A stretch of 64,000 nucleotides of DNA from Leptospiraceae bacterium (lineage in GTDB: Bacteria > Spirochaetota > Leptospiria > Leptospirales > Leptospiraceae), in NCBI GenBank assembly GCA_024233835.1, contig JACKPC010000001.1, positions 1,922,001 to 1,986,000 on the forward strand, read 5' to 3'. The position numbers and the translations under genes were made by a program. The notes beneath the pieces are model-generated. The model searched no databases, was not told where the DNA came from, and worked only from the letters and a program-made list of their open reading frames with translations. Each line of letters opens with the position of its first letter. The stretch's first letter is position 1. Below, piece by piece: positions 18,801 to 27,382 of the stretch.

Positions 18801-20079
18801 GCATACTCATATCATACAAAAAAGTGGTGAATACTTGCTTCTTTTATTAAATGATATATTGGATATGGCAAAAATAGAAGCCGGGAAATTAGAAATAATT
18901 CATGAAGGCTTTTGTATTAATGATTTTTTGTCTTCTATCGCCGAATATGGGAATTTAAAAGCAGATCAAAAAAATATTAAATTTTCCTGTATTCATCCTT
19001 TCGAGGGTAATGAATGGTTTTATGGTGATGAATTACGATTACGACAGGTTCTTTTAAATCTTCTGAGCAATGCATTTAAGTTTACCAGGTTGGGTGAAGT
19101 TAATTTAATTATCAAAAAAAAGGATGAAAAAGTTTTATTTGAAGTTAGTGATACGGGTATAGGTATGAGCCCGGAAGTAATGCAGGGTCTTTTTAAACCT
19201 TTTTATCAAGCGGTGGATCTTCGTTTGAAAACAGAGGGGACCGGTTTGGGGCTGGCTATTAGTCAAAATCTTGTAAAATTGATGGGAAGTAAGATCGTTG
19301 TTGAAAGTCAAAAAGGAAAAGGAAGCAAATTTGGATTTGAGATTCATTTAAAAAATATTAAGCATGCAAAAACTGAAAAAATCCAAAACTTATCAAATGG
19401 AATTGTTGTTTCTTATAATTGGAGGAATCCGAAATTATTAGAGAGGAGGAAGTCTTTATCAATATTAATTGTGGATGATAGTCAAGTAAATCGCCATCTT
19501 TTAAAAAGTATTTGGAGTAACGTAGAAATTCAAATAAGAGAAGCTAAAAATGGAAAAATTGGATTGGAACTTATTTATGAAGAAAAGCCCGATATTGTTC
19601 TTTTAGATTTAATGATGCCGGAAATGGATGGTTTTGAAATGATGAAATTGCTAAGAACGAAACCTGACTACGATGATGTAAGGGTAATCGCTATATCAGC
19701 TAATGTATTAAAACAAGCCAGAGAAGAAAGTCTATCCTTAGGTTGTGATGCTTTTATTAGTAAACCGTTTAAAATCCAGGATCTATTGGATATGATTAAA
19801 GAGATTATGGATCTTGAATGGGTATATGCCGGTAAAGAAGAAAGTAAGTCTAAGAATCATAATGTGGCAGATGATAAAAAGAAATTTACTTTACCTCCGG
19901 AAGAAGATATCTCCGTAATCCGACACATGGTAAGACAGCATAACATCACAGGTTTAGAAGATTTTATAAAAGAATTAAAACGTAGAGCAGAAAAATCTCA
20001 GGAGTCGTTTATTGAAGAAATTGAAAGCCTTACATCCAACCTGGATTTTGATGCTATTTTAAAACTAATAGGTAAATAG
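15817..20079 (+). CDS. Six-PAS hybrid sensor histidine kinase with receiver domain
   Basis: This 1420-residue hybrid kinase starts with five or six membrane helices (about 25-185), followed by six successive PAS domains (about 200-940). A HisKA/HATPase kinase core follows, with phosphoacceptor H967 in NMSHELRTPLNG, DTGIGM and GTGLGLAISQN motifs. A receiver domain then has D1264 in LLDLMMPEMDG. The last 80 residues are helical but show no clear Hpt histidine. GTG at 15817 and ATG at 15823 are both possible starts. The next gene, 17 bases on, encodes a REC-kinase, so the two probably form one phosphorelay. Confidence 0.9.
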   Translation: MFMQELLSKFFKIPEYEKIQQDLLYKNILFFIFFGIPAVFFSFFRAEQTGWILSFAHLFLFLILFSIYISRDKLSYQWAFYIFLLIILSVGVLGYWKLGLLAESRVFLVLAISVSMLFGGFRFSFLLLLFTFLYLVFIAYMNISGKHLNKIDLVAYSQSPISWLMSIWVVLTFSTAIALTIEKLLKVYKETIEKLNRSLLYYKVIFNTAEMGILILNSERKIISANEGVLKILGYLESDLYLTDIIELLENKDVFKEQFNDYFLYLKQENSFQLELNFRHKNSETISSLVNISEISLDKNNTGFIFRIIDISRRKRIEKTLEENKENLNSIIYSLDDLLFVIDEKGNFTDYFQPKTKSVLFASPEFFLGKHYSEVLPPDLTKKLDELIIEVRKNDNVGQLDYDLKMDGKTYWFSAKLTRKRNHDKEYSGFIIISRDISDRKEAEEKLKESEANWRSLVQAAPVRIVMLDKEGKIDFVNRSIKGYSPEECAGKLIYDFLTAEESQKLKLAFDKSLETKKNQIFSSVYWGEYGNNEWYENYIGPIDHEKQVNKLILISLNITQRKQVEEQSKILQIALETAANSVMITNTKGIIQWVNPAFTVQTGFLSEECIGLSTNILKSGVHEEEYYKKMWNIILSGGIWRGTTINRKKNGDLYHDEQTISPVRDENGKITHFISIRQDVSERVRMEKALKESEARARALLDAIPDMMFHLNSDGVYLDFRANNEELYYQEDTLIGKKLRDITPIYLAVLVEKNIQKVLNTKTIQTFEYEMDVKNLGKRFYEARMVPCGNNQTLSLVRDITDRRRVEEELRESQKNLEYILNNLLTGVVQVGIDGQIYYANAAAEKILNIRKDEIAKRFFSEKTWRQIDKFGNPFPVENLPISISLMEKRVANNIEHGIVDDSNNVRWLLVNSAPLFDRNGNLEGAIANFIDITERWQHEEELEIAKNNAEEANKSKSIFLANMSHELRTPLNGILGFAQLLEQSSNLSVEEKEHTHIIQKSGEYLLLLLNDILDMAKIEAGKLEIIHEGFCINDFLSSIAEYGNLKADQKNIKFSCIHPFEGNEWFYGDELRLRQVLLNLLSNAFKFTRLGEVNLIIKKKDEKVLFEVSDTGIGMSPEVMQGLFKPFYQAVDLRLKTEGTGLGLAISQNLVKLMGSKIVVESQKGKGSKFGFEIHLKNIKHAKTEKIQNLSNGIVVSYNWRNPKLLERRKSLSILIVDDSQVNRHLLKSIWSNVEIQIREAKNGKIGLELIYEEKPDIVLLDLMMPEMDGFEMMKLLRTKPDYDDVRVIAISANVLKQAREESLSLGCDAFISKPFKIQDLLDMIKEIMDLEWVYAGKEESKSKNHNVADDKKKFTLPPEEDISVIRHMVRQHNITGLEDFIKELKRRAEKSQESFIEEIESLTSNLDFDAILKLIGK

Positions 20080-20096
20080 AAAAGGAGTTTTGAAAA

Positions 20097-21230
20097 ATGG
20101 AAATAGATGATGAATTGAAAACACATTTGTCTCTCGATTTGCTGAATTGTTCTATAATGATTGTAGATGACAGAGTTGAAAATTTAAAGTTATTAAGTGC
20201 TCATTTAAAAAAATTTAATTTTCAAATCTATATCGCAAAGAGTGGTGAAGAGGCTCTTAGTATTTTAGCTGAAGTTACTCCGGATTTAATTCTTCTGGAT
20301 ATAATGATGCCGGGAATAGATGGTTATGAAGTTTGTAAACGTTTGAAGAAGTCTGAAACATTAAGGGAAATTCCAGTAATTTTTCTTACAGCCATGAATG
20401 AAACAATCAACGAGGTGAAAGGATTTAAATTAGGAGCTGTGGATTATATTACAAAACCGATTAATCTCGATGTAGTCATGATGCGCTTAATTACTCACCT
20501 TACGATTCGAAGTCAAAAGAAAAGGTTGCAGGAGTTACTGGCTACAAAGGATCGTTTCTTTTCAATCATTGCACATGACTTACGCGGGCCTATGGGAGGG
20601 ATTCGAGAATTTAGTAAGATGATGCTAAGGAACTTGGATTGTCAGGATCCGGACGGGGTTAAGAGAAGAATAGAGCTTCTGGTGAATACTTCAGAAAATC
20701 TTTATAATCTTCTAGAAAATCTTTTAGACTGGGCAAGGTTAGAAAAGGGGAACATTCCCTTTGAGCCTGAAATATTTTTGTTGTCGCCTATAATTTTGGA
20801 AGTATACGATTTGTTTAAAATGCAAACAGGACAGAAAAGAATAAATTTAGAATATGATTGTCCTCTTGATTTAAGTGTATTTGCCGATAAAAATATGGTA
20901 TTAACTATTATTCGGAATTTAATAAGCAATGCTATTAAATTTACGCAAGAAGGGGGAAGAGTGGCAATTCTTGTAAAAGAATTAAAATCTTCTTTTGTGG
21001 AAGTTGTTGTGAAAGACTCCGGTATGGGAATTCATGAAAAGATTAAAATGGGATTATTTAAAATAGAGAAAAAAGTTAGTATGAATGGAACAAATGGAGA
21101 AACCGGAACCGGTTTGGGTTTGATATTGTGTAAGAATATGGTAGATAAAAATAAGGGAAGTATCTGGGTAGAATCAGAACTTGGAAAAGGTTCTCAATTT
21201 CATTTTACTTTACCTTCAGAAAAGAAATAA
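20097..21230 (+). CDS. Receiver-histidine kinase fusion protein
   Basis: An N-terminal receiver domain (D68 in LILLDIMMPGIDGYEVC, conserved K in ITKPINLD) is joined directly to a soluble kinase core (H160 in FFSIIAHDLRGPMGG, then GTGLGLILCKNMV). There is no membrane segment or DNA-binding domain. Such proteins usually receive phosphate from an upstream hybrid kinase and pass a signal on. AAAGGAG lies upstream of the ATG. The gene follows the six-PAS kinase by 17 bases, and the following HIT gene starts immediately after its stop codon. Confidence 0.92.
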   Translation: MEIDDELKTHLSLDLLNCSIMIVDDRVENLKLLSAHLKKFNFQIYIAKSGEEALSILAEVTPDLILLDIMMPGIDGYEVCKRLKKSETLREIPVIFLTAMNETINEVKGFKLGAVDYITKPINLDVVMMRLITHLTIRSQKKRLQELLATKDRFFSIIAHDLRGPMGGIREFSKMMLRNLDCQDPDGVKRRIELLVNTSENLYNLLENLLDWARLEKGNIPFEPEIFLLSPIILEVYDLFKMQTGQKRINLEYDCPLDLSVFADKNMVLTIIRNLISNAIKFTQEGGRVAILVKELKSSFVEVVVKDSGMGIHEKIKMGLFKIEKKVSMNGTNGETGTGLGLILCKNMVDKNKGSIWVESELGKGSQFHFTLPSEKK

Positions 21231-21231
21231 T

Positions 21232-21621
21232 ATGAATTGTAGTATTTGTGATTTACATAAAACTAATATACCTTTTCTAATAGAGAAAACTTCTTTCTGG
21301 GTGCTACGACATTCTGAAAGAAGTAAAAATTGTCCGGCTTATTTGTATATAGAACCTATAGAGCATATTGAAAGTTATAATGAATTATCAATCGAAGCCT
21401 GGCTAGAGTTTGGAAAAGTGATGGGAATTGCGGTTGAGTGGATTTATAAACACTATAGTCCTAAAAAGTTATATACAGTAAGTATTTCGGAAGCTGTTAA
21501 ACATTTACATTTCCATCTTGTTCCCAGATACCAGGATGATATACTCGGTATAGAGTATTTATCAACTGCTCTTTCCGCTAAATTGCCGGAGATAGATGTG
21601 CCACTTCCCTTTAAGATATAG
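21232..21621 (+). CDS. HIT family hydrolase
   Basis: The 129-residue protein carries the histidine triad HLHFHLVPRY, which marks nucleotide hydrolases and transferases that act on AMP-linked or dinucleoside polyphosphate substrates. The N-terminal CSIC could bind zinc, as in some HIT proteins. The start chosen is the ATG at 21232, one base after the kinase stop. The in-frame start at 21181 would lie inside the kinase gene and add non-family sequence. The substrate is unknown. It may belong to the same transcript as the kinases and the rhomboid gene 12 bases downstream. Confidence 0.87.
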   Translation: MNCSICDLHKTNIPFLIEKTSFWVLRHSERSKNCPAYLYIEPIEHIESYNELSIEAWLEFGKVMGIAVEWIYKHYSPKKLYTVSISEAVKHLHFHLVPRYQDDILGIEYLSTALSAKLPEIDVPLPFKI

Positions 21622-21633
21622 GATGTTATAGTT

Positions 21634-22266
21634 ATGGATGATGATAAGTGGCAAATAAAAACAAGTTTTCTCTATTCCGCTATTTTTGTTGTGACATTAT
21701 GGTTGATAAAAAGTATTGAAAATCAATATGGATATGATTTTTCAAAGTATGGAATTTTTCCAAGAACTCTTGGAGGTTTAAAAGGTATTTTCTTATCTCC
21801 TTTAATACATGGAGATATTAATCATTTACTTTCAAATACTGCTCCCACATTTGTACTACTTTTTGGTATATTATATTTGTATAGAAAAGTTTCAGTAAGT
21901 GTATTTGTGATAATATATTTGTTTGGTAATATTATAGTCTGGTTATTTGCCAGATCTTCTTATCATATAGGTGCCAGCGGACTTGTTTACGGTTTCTTCT
22001 TTTTTATTTTTTTAAGCGGTGTAATACGCCGAGAAAGGAGGGCGATAGCTCTTTCTTTACTTGCCGTATTTTTATATGGAGGAATGGTTTGGGGAGTTTT
22101 ACCTCTGGAAAAAGGAGTTTCTTATGAAGGACATCTTTCAGGAGCAGTGATAGGCTCTATTCTGGCTATATTATACAGAAATGTAGCCAGAATAGAGCCT
22201 CAGGACGAAAAAGAAGAATTGGAGCCAGAATGGGAAGAAGAGATTTGGGGAAATAGGGAAGAATAG
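21634..22266 (+). CDS. Rhomboid family intramembrane serine protease
   Basis: This is a 210-residue polytopic membrane protein with about six helices. Catalytic residues are present: S115 in GASGLVYG and H167 in YEGHLSGA, together with GDINHLLSN in the second helix region, where rhomboids keep the H/N oxyanion residues. It should cleave membrane-anchored substrates within or near the bilayer. The C-terminus is highly acidic (EEL, EWEEE). It is followed after five bases by a membrane-anchored propeller-like protein that could be a substrate or partner, but that is only suggested by position. Confidence 0.92.
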   Translation: MDDDKWQIKTSFLYSAIFVVTLWLIKSIENQYGYDFSKYGIFPRTLGGLKGIFLSPLIHGDINHLLSNTAPTFVLLFGILYLYRKVSVSVFVIIYLFGNIIVWLFARSSYHIGASGLVYGFFFFIFLSGVIRRERRAIALSLLAVFLYGGMVWGVLPLEKGVSYEGHLSGAVIGSILAILYRNVARIEPQDEKEELEPEWEEEIWGNREE

Positions 22267-22271
22267 TTATC

Positions 22272-23408
22272 ATGTTGGAGAAGATTATTAATTATTTGTT
22301 ATCTTTCCAAACTGTTTTTTTCTACATTAAATATTTAATATGGCTTATTTTTTTAATTGTTTTCCCTCTTATTTCATTGTGGAATGGTATGTATTTTTCT
22401 GCAATTAATCTGTCTTTATTAGGAATGGTATTTAGCTATTTTACATTATATAAATATTCTGATATTTCTGGAAAGTTTAGCTTTTATCTCTTATTAATAG
22501 AATATGTTATAATTCTAAATCTATCTTTATTTTCGGTAATAAAACCATTAGATGGCGGATGGAAATTACTTTCAAATTCAGATAGTTACTCCGATCCAAT
22601 TTTATATCATACAGAGGATGGCTTGTTCATACACGGTTCAGTTAAGGGGCGAATATTTGTAAAAAGATACAATGAACAGGAAGGATTTGATGACCTTGCT
22701 TATCCGGGACTTTTTTCCTGGGAATTAAAAGATAAAAATAGACAATTATGGTTTGGACCAAAAAAGGGAAATCACTTATATCTTTATAAATTAGATGAAA
22801 AAAAATGGTACCAAATGATTCGTCCCGGAGGATATGTTAGAAGTCTTGCATTTCTTGGAGACACCACATATTTAGTTGTTAGAAATCGTTTATATCAAAT
22901 GAAAGGATATGGAGATTGGAAAGAAGTTTATCTCGATAATTATGTAAGCTCTGCATGTGTTGATACTAAAAACCAAATAATTTCTGTATCGGGAAAAAAG
23001 TTTCACCTATCAGTTTATGACTCTTCACAATGGATAGACCATACACCTTCTGGAAAAAGTTCAATACATTATGAATGTATCAGTTTATCGGATAGTTTTT
23101 ATTTTTATCATGGAGGTTTATTATTTTCAGAAATCTGGGAAGTGAAATTCAAAAAAACAATAAAAAAAATAAAATCTCCTGTTCGGGATATTCGAATTAT
23201 CGTTCCGATTGATAAAAAGCGATTGGTGGTAGGAACCTGGGGAGAAGGTGTCTACGTATTTTCGCCTGAAACAGAAGACTGGGAGTATTTGGGGTTGAAA
23301 GGAGTAGAAGTTCGATCCATGGCATATGACGAAAAGAGAAAAATCCTATACGCGGCTTCATCAAATTTATTCAATCGAAAAGGAATTTATTTCTTATCCC
23401 TTGAGTAA
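22272..23408 (+). CDS. Membrane-anchored protein with propeller-like repeats, unknown function
   Basis: I do not recognise this family. Three or four membrane helices occupy about residues 10-95. The remaining 280 residues look like a beta-propeller: repeated short strands with W or Y at strand ends (SWELKDKNRQLWFGP, MIRPGGYVRSLAFLGD, VVGTWGEGVYVFSPE, VRSMAYDEKRKILYAASS). These resemble the sensor repeats of hybrid two-component regulators, but no kinase is fused. It is the last gene of the 15817-23408 run, so it could be an accessory sensor for the upstream kinases or a target of the adjacent rhomboid. Confidence 0.65.
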   Translation: MLEKIINYLLSFQTVFFYIKYLIWLIFLIVFPLISLWNGMYFSAINLSLLGMVFSYFTLYKYSDISGKFSFYLLLIEYVIILNLSLFSVIKPLDGGWKLLSNSDSYSDPILYHTEDGLFIHGSVKGRIFVKRYNEQEGFDDLAYPGLFSWELKDKNRQLWFGPKKGNHLYLYKLDEKKWYQMIRPGGYVRSLAFLGDTTYLVVRNRLYQMKGYGDWKEVYLDNYVSSACVDTKNQIISVSGKKFHLSVYDSSQWIDHTPSGKSSIHYECISLSDSFYFYHGGLLFSEIWEVKFKKTIKKIKSPVRDIRIIVPIDKKRLVVGTWGEGVYVFSPETEDWEYLGLKGVEVRSMAYDEKRKILYAASSNLFNRKGIYFLSLE

Positions 23409-23416
23409 TTATCGCA

Positions 23417-24439
23417 TTATTGGTTTAAGTGAAAAAGAGTATCAAAGTATTTTTTCCTTGTAGAGTTTAACTCTAAAAAAATTCCATTATTATTTTCATG
23501 GATTTTTGTACCTTTACTATCATAGATGGATAGTATCCAGGGTCTTTTTTCGAGTATGCAATGAACATATGAAACAAAATATTCAGCAAAGAATTCATCT
23601 GCTGAAACTACGGAATAAAGGGTTGGAAAGGGACTTTCGTTTATATACGGAAAAATATCTTTCCATACATTTTCTAAGATCAATTTTTTAGAAGAATAGA
23701 ATATGACTTTTGAACGCAATGGAAATTTAGTATCATCATATAGACTGATAGTTTCCTCTTTCCATACATTATCATAAAATGAAAACTTTCTAAAATCCCT
23801 ATATTCCTCACGATTTAAGGGAGCCATATTGTTGGTATAGGAAAGAATATGGCCGAATTCGTGTATTAAAATATATCGAAGAGCATTCGTTTCATTATCA
23901 TTTTCTTCATTTTCAATCTGCATACGAAGTTTAAGCTCAGTCGAGGAAAAAACAGAATTAATTTTATTAGTTATCCAGTCATTTGCTTTGTGACTAATTT
24001 TGTCATAGTCTAATATAACAAAACCACCAAGGGGTTTGTCTCCCTGGTATACAGCACCTGCAAGCCCCGTGCTTCCGAGGTTTTTACAAAAGTAAATACC
24101 GAAGAGATACTTATTAAAAAGTTTTTTAAGAATTGGGTTCATACTTAAAGAAATTGCCTTTACTCTCTTCTTCATTTCTTCTATGTTATCAAATTTTTCA
24201 GGAACCTCTTTGAAATTATCAATACGATTCATCTGTATCGAATAGTCCAGGTGTATACCGTCCAATACATAAACCCTGTTCTCCCAGCCTTCCGGAAGCT
24301 TGTAATTTTCGTACTTAACAGAAGGATGTTCAATGTTTATTTTGCGATAGGGATTTTTTTCTATTTTGGAACTTACAAAAGGTTTACAGCTTGCAATAAA
24401 AATAAGTAAGAGAAATATAAGTTGTGCATGTAGTTTCAT
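23417..24439 (-). CDS. Lipoprotein with HExxH metallopeptidase motif
   Basis: The start chosen is the ATG at 24439, which has AAGGAAG upstream and gives a clean signal (MKLHAQLIFLLLIF) ending in the lipobox FIASC. The upstream in-frame ATG at 24487 would add 16 residues before the signal. The only enzymatic motif is HEFGH in RYILIHEFGHILSYTNN, followed by a region with SADEFFAEYFVSY whose glutamates could complete a zinc site. It is probably an extracytoplasmic peptidase. It ends 8 bases from the converging propeller protein gene and is downstream of waaA on the same strand. Confidence 0.7.
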   Translation of the reverse strand: MKLHAQLIFLLLIFIASCKPFVSSKIEKNPYRKINIEHPSVKYENYKLPEGWENRVYVLDGIHLDYSIQMNRIDNFKEVPEKFDNIEEMKKRVKAISLSMNPILKKLFNKYLFGIYFCKNLGSTGLAGAVYQGDKPLGGFVILDYDKISHKANDWITNKINSVFSSTELKLRMQIENEENDNETNALRYILIHEFGHILSYTNNMAPLNREEYRDFRKFSFYDNVWKEETISLYDDTKFPLRSKVIFYSSKKLILENVWKDIFPYINESPFPTLYSVVSADEFFAEYFVSYVHCILEKRPWILSIYDSKGTKIHENNNGIFLELNSTRKKYFDTLFHLNQ

Positions 24440-24494
24440 ATTCTTCCTTCTTTTAGTGAGTAGAAAAAAAAGATTTATATTTGTCAAAAACTTT

Positions 24495-25739
24495 CTATTT
24501 TTTTAAAAAGATATTATAAAACCGTTCGGATGCTCCTGTATTTTCTGTAACAAAGTTTCGAGCAATTTTTCCTAACTCAAGCCTTTTTTCTTCATTGCCT
24601 ATAAGGGGGATAAACTTTTGCTTTAAATCTGAAATATTAGTAAAGCGAAATAAAGCTCCTAATTTTTCGAGAGTCATAGCTTCAGATGCGTTTTCTATTT
24701 TAGGTCCGGTAAAAATAGGCATACCGAAATAGGCAGGCTCTATCACATTATGAACACGATTATGTAAAGCACCACCTACATATACAAAACTGGCATACTG
24801 ATAAGCATAAGCAAGAAGTCCAATTGCATCAAATATGCAAAGATTTGAAATTTGCTCTGAACCTGAATAAAGAGAATATGATAAATTCAGTTTTTGTAGT
24901 TGTTGGATTATAAAACTTATTCTTTTTTCATCTATTTTATGGGGGAATATCCAGATATGGATTCCCTGATTAAGTAAATCTTGAAGAATTGGAAACCAGA
25001 TTAAATCACAGGCTTCATAAGTTGAACCGAGAATTAGGAGCTGAGGTAGTGTATTGGGAATTTTTTTTTGAAAATCAGGTAAAATTTGGTTACTTTTTAT
25101 TTTCTCTACTACAGAATCGAAACGAGAATCCCCGCAGGTATGAATAGGAACTTTTTTAGAAGATAAATCCAGAAATACTTTTTCGTAGATTTTGTGAGTA
25201 GGAGAAATTCCGGAAAGTAGGGGAAAGGTTTTTCGTGATAAGAGTCTGGCTAAACCTTTATTTCTTCCTGAATTTTCATTCATAGTTGCACAAAAGAGAT
25301 AGGACTTGCAGTTAAATTTATTAGCAGAAATCAGGAGGTTAGGCCAGGTGTCCCAGGCAGCAAGAAATAAAGCAGAAGGTTGAAACTTTAGAAAAATTTT
25401 ATCATATGAATTGGGGAAATCGAGAGGCAGAAAGAAAAAAGCATTAATAGAAGGATCGGCTAAATTTTTTTCAGAAACACTTTCAGAAAAAACAGATTGT
25501 AGAATAAATACATCGGGTTCTTTTTCACGAATAACACGGGCTAAGGATTTGCATTGATCTAATTCTCCAACAGAAGCGCCATGTAGCCAATAGACTTTTT
25601 TAGTGGAAAAGCTTAATTCTAATATTGAATTAAGACTTTTTTCTCTTTTTTTTATGAAAGATTTTATCTTTGGGATAAAAAGTAAAATGGGAAGATTTAA
25701 TTTAAGGAGATAAGTTAAAAATTTATAAATATTCAACAC
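24495..25739 (-). CDS. waaA: 3-deoxy-D-manno-octulosonic acid (Kdo) transferase
   Basis: This GT30 glycosyltransferase adds Kdo from CMP-Kdo to lipid A precursors at the inner face of the inner membrane. The 414 residues include WLHGASVGEL near residue 55, whose glutamate is the expected catalytic residue, ILQSVFSESV, LPLDFPNSYDKIFLKFQPSALFLAAWDTWPN, and the C-terminal YVGGALHNRVHNVIEPAYFG-type nucleotide-sugar region. An N-terminal hydrophobic stretch serves as the membrane anchor. The start is non-ATG (GTG or the adjacent TTG). Its presence indicates an LPS-bearing spirochaete such as Leptospira, unlike Borrelia or Treponema. Confidence 0.9.
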   Translation of the reverse strand: MLNIYKFLTYLLKLNLPILLFIPKIKSFIKKREKSLNSILELSFSTKKVYWLHGASVGELDQCKSLARVIREKEPDVFILQSVFSESVSEKNLADPSINAFFFLPLDFPNSYDKIFLKFQPSALFLAAWDTWPNLLISANKFNCKSYLFCATMNENSGRNKGLARLLSRKTFPLLSGISPTHKIYEKVFLDLSSKKVPIHTCGDSRFDSVVEKIKSNQILPDFQKKIPNTLPQLLILGSTYEACDLIWFPILQDLLNQGIHIWIFPHKIDEKRISFIIQQLQKLNLSYSLYSGSEQISNLCIFDAIGLLAYAYQYASFVYVGGALHNRVHNVIEPAYFGMPIFTGPKIENASEAMTLEKLGALFRFTNISDLKQKFIPLIGNEEKRLELGKIARNFVTENTGASERFYNIFLKK

Positions 25740-25926
25740 AAAATCAGAATGGGTCTAAGTCCGTAAAAAAGTCAATTAAAAAAGAGAATATAAAATAAAT
25801 CAATTTATAATGAAGCTACCGGGAATATGAGTAGTAGGAAAAATGATGCAACCTTTAAAAAAAGCTTTACTATATTACTAAAAAATTATGATACTGAAGA
25901 TCATTCTTTAAAAAATAGAGGTTTGT

Positions 25927-27381
25927 ATGGGTTCAGTTGAGGGTGTCATGTTTAAGGGGCAGAAAAAAAGTTTTACGATTAAAGATATATTATTTATAAC
26001 CAATAGTTTTATAACTATTTTACTTACTATTTTGGGTTTATTAGCTTTTCTTATGGCTTATTATCAAAATGTATTAAATTTCCATCGTGATATTCGTTAT
26101 AAGTCTTATCAGGCAGCTATTGAGTTGAAGCAAAGTTCTGATGAGCTGACACGGCTTGCGCGCACTTATGTCGTAACGGGTGACTATAAATATGAGAAAC
26201 AATACTGGCATATTCTGGATGTAAGAAATGGGAAAAAAACACGGCCGGATGGAAGAAAAATTCCACTCCGACAAATAATGAAAGAGCTTGGATTTTCTGA
26301 AGAAGAGTTTACGAAATTGAAGGAGGCTGAAGATAATTCAAATTCATTGGTTATGACTGAAACGATTGCAATGAATGCAGTAAAAGGTTTATATAATGAT
26401 GGTAAGGGGAACTTTAATGTGAAAAAAGCTCCTGATAAAACCTATGCAAGGGAGATTATGTTTGATGAGAAGTATCATCAAGATAAGAAAATCATTATGG
26501 ACCCTATAGATGAATTTTTCAAAATGTTAGATAACAGGACTTTTGCAACCGTTGAGAAATATAAGAGTCGGGAACTTACTGTTTTGATTATAATTATAAT
26601 GCTTATAATATTTATTGTTATTGTATCCATATCATCTTTTTTCATTTCTAAGAAAAAAATTTCGAGTCAACTGAATTTTATTACCGAGTTATCTGATCAG
26701 GTTTTTGATATATCGACAGAGTTGTCTCAATCAAGTTTAACTCTTTCTAAAGTAGCTGCTGAACAGGCTGCAAGTGTAGAAGAATCCTCAGCTTCGCTTA
26801 CAGAAATACTTTCAAGTCTTGAGCAGAATACAGAAAATGCTTCTATTACAAATTCCTTAACAACTTCAATGGTTTCTAAGGTTAAAGATGGTGGAGAAGC
26901 TGTTGTGAGAACTTTACAAGCAATGAAGAATGTGGCGGAAAAGATAGACCTGGTTGAAGAGATCGCTTCTCAAACAAACTTACTTTCGGTCAATGCCACA
27001 ATTGAATCTGCACGTTCGGAAGAATACGGGCAGGGTTTTGCAGTTGTCGCGGCCGAGGTAAGGAAGTTGGCCCAGAGTAGCAAAAAGACTGCGAGAGAGA
27101 TAAAAGTCTTGACTAAGGAAAGTTTAAATGTGGCCGAAAAAGCAAATGATCTTTTAAATACTATGATTCCAGAAGTAATCAAGGTATCGGACTTAATTAC
27201 AGAAATTTCGGCAGCTGTAAGAGAGCAGACTACAAATATAAATTATGTGAATGAAGCGGTCAGTCAATTATCTCAGATGGCTCAGTCAAATGCCGCTTCA
27301 TCCGAAGAACTGGCTGCTTCAGGTGAATCTTTAAAGCAAAGGTCTGAAATGTTAAAAGGGTCGATGAAGGTTTTATCTTAA
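25927..27381 (+). CDS. Methyl-accepting chemotaxis protein
   Basis: A transmembrane receptor of 484 residues has one helix at about 20-46, a periplasmic domain of about 170 residues and a second helix at about 219-242. The periplasmic part has the pattern SSDELTRLARTYVVTGD with ILDVRNGKK, a sensor region also found upstream of kinases and GGDEF proteins. There is no clear HAMP domain. The signalling domain has the hairpin tip EEIASQTNLLSVNATIESAR and GFAVVAAEVRKLAQ. It is the first gene of a chemosensory operon and is followed by a STAS-like gene one base later. The ligand is unknown. Confidence 0.92.
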   Translation: MGSVEGVMFKGQKKSFTIKDILFITNSFITILLTILGLLAFLMAYYQNVLNFHRDIRYKSYQAAIELKQSSDELTRLARTYVVTGDYKYEKQYWHILDVRNGKKTRPDGRKIPLRQIMKELGFSEEEFTKLKEAEDNSNSLVMTETIAMNAVKGLYNDGKGNFNVKKAPDKTYAREIMFDEKYHQDKKIIMDPIDEFFKMLDNRTFATVEKYKSRELTVLIIIIMLIIFIVIVSISSFFISKKKISSQLNFITELSDQVFDISTELSQSSLTLSKVAAEQAASVEESSASLTEILSSLEQNTENASITNSLTTSMVSKVKDGGEAVVRTLQAMKNVAEKIDLVEEIASQTNLLSVNATIESARSEEYGQGFAVVAAEVRKLAQSSKKTAREIKVLTKESLNVAEKANDLLNTMIPEVIKVSDLITEISAAVREQTTNINYVNEAVSQLSQMAQSNAASSEELAASGESLKQRSEMLKGSMKVLS

Positions 27382-27382
27382 T

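Noticed and set aside
25827..25940. A 37-residue reading frame upstream of, and overlapping, the receptor gene
   Set aside because: It has only a weak GGGA upstream at poor spacing, no family resemblance, and overlaps the well-supported receptor start. It could be a leader peptide but nothing in the sequence supports it.
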